DNA of 64,000 nucleotides from Bradyrhizobium embrapense (GTDB lineage Bacteria > Pseudomonadota > Alphaproteobacteria > Rhizobiales > Xanthobacteraceae), in assembly GCF_001189235.2 (NCBI RefSeq), contig NZ_LFIP02000002.1, positions 1,054,411-1,118,410 on the forward strand. Direction: 5' to 3'. Made by a program: the position numbers and the translations under genes. Positions within the stretch are counted from its first letter, which is position 1. Every line of letters starts with the position of its first letter. Below, piece after piece: positions 63,839-64,000 of this stretch. The notes under the pieces were generated by a model, which saw only the letters and a program-made list of their open reading frames with translations, had not been told where the DNA came from and searched no databases.

Positions 63839-64000
63839 ATGCTGCTGAGTTGCGGAGATGCGCTGATCGATTTCCTGGCGTCGCGGACGGCAGATGGGCG
63901 CGAGGCGCTGACGCCCGCGGTCGGCGGCTCCTGTCTCAACATCGCGATCGGCAGCGCCCGGCTCGATATTCCCACCGGCTTTGTCGGCGGCATCTCGACC
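63839..64000 (+). CDS. PfkB-family sugar kinase, N-terminal fragment (runs off window)
   Basis: From ATG 63839 the first 54 codons read MLLSCGDALIDFLASRTADG and later VGGSCLNIAIGSARL, matching the N-terminus of PfkB-family kinases (fructokinase/ribokinase), in which GG-x-NxA binds the sugar. It starts 13 bases after the FGGY kinase stop. The gene is cut by the window end. A fructokinase here would match the smo operon of other alphaproteobacteria. Confidence 0.75.
   Translation, partial: MLLSCGDALIDFLASRTADGREALTPAVGGSCLNIAIGSARLDIPTGFVGGIST

Noticed and set aside
61879..63993. 704-codon minus-strand frame opposite the SDR and FGGY kinase genes
   Set aside because: Antisense of two well-defined genes, with low-complexity Arg/Ala/Asp content.

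Overview
This window looks like chromosomal DNA of a high-GC alphaproteobacterium, most likely Bradyrhizobium or a close relative. That is inferred from codon use, from hairpin repeats of a type I associate with that group, from an EcfG-type promoter, and from gene types such as an HGGxSTG protein with its usual partner, a SmoE-type polyol transporter and encapsulin with DyP. I see no rRNA, tRNA or CRISPR array.

1-5.9 kb: a divergent MFS/tetR pair, a FabF-type ketoacyl synthase and a UPF0182 membrane protein. Just past UPF0182 lie the decayed 5' end of a second fabF (with its promoter and operator) and the decayed 3' end of a second tetR. 5.9-10.9 kb: a translationally coupled three-gene cassette with clearly lower GC. 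It encodes an alpha/beta-hydrolase fused to a possible HUP/aaRS-like domain, a TSPPY methyltransferase, and a radical SAM protein with a PqqD-like N-terminus and a C-terminal CYTH domain. I know of no described system with this composition, and it is the best candidate here for something new. 11.2-12.2 kb: an HGGxSTG protein and a companion gene.

12.6-16.1 kb: a BisC/TorZ-type molybdoenzyme preceded by a five-codon mini-ORF, and a secreted alpha/beta-hydrolase. 16.1-29.3 kb: a catabolic cluster under a divergent HxlR regulator. It holds a DsbA-like isomerase, acyl-CoA ligase, two SDRs, two acyl-CoA dehydrogenases, thiolase, NMO-type flavoprotein, crotonase, maleylacetate-reductase-like enzyme, GST and a LivK-type binding protein. 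Together these suggest CoA-dependent breakdown of an unidentified cyclic or branched substrate.

29.5-42.6 kb: an exopolysaccharide locus with a beta-propeller protein, GT4, Wzz/GumC-type co-polymerase with a degenerate nucleotide-binding domain, Wzx flippase, FAD oxidoreductase, CelD-like acyltransferase, WecG/TagA transferase, O-antigen ligase/polymerase and a GH5 hydrolase. 42.7-44.0 kb: an MHS-type transporter.

44.0-55.2 kb: a stress block with a DyP/encapsulin nanocompartment operon, DUF2171 protein, ClpB behind a sigma-32-like promoter, a YXWGXW-repeat protein behind an EcfG-like promoter, CbpA/CbpM-type co-chaperones, small proteins and a CPA2 antiporter. 55.3 kb to the end: a polyol/sugar uptake and catabolism operon (HAD phosphatase, SorC regulator, SmoEFGK-like ABC transporter, SDR, FGGY kinase, PfkB kinase cut by the window edge) with a 20-bp site shared by the two promoter regions.
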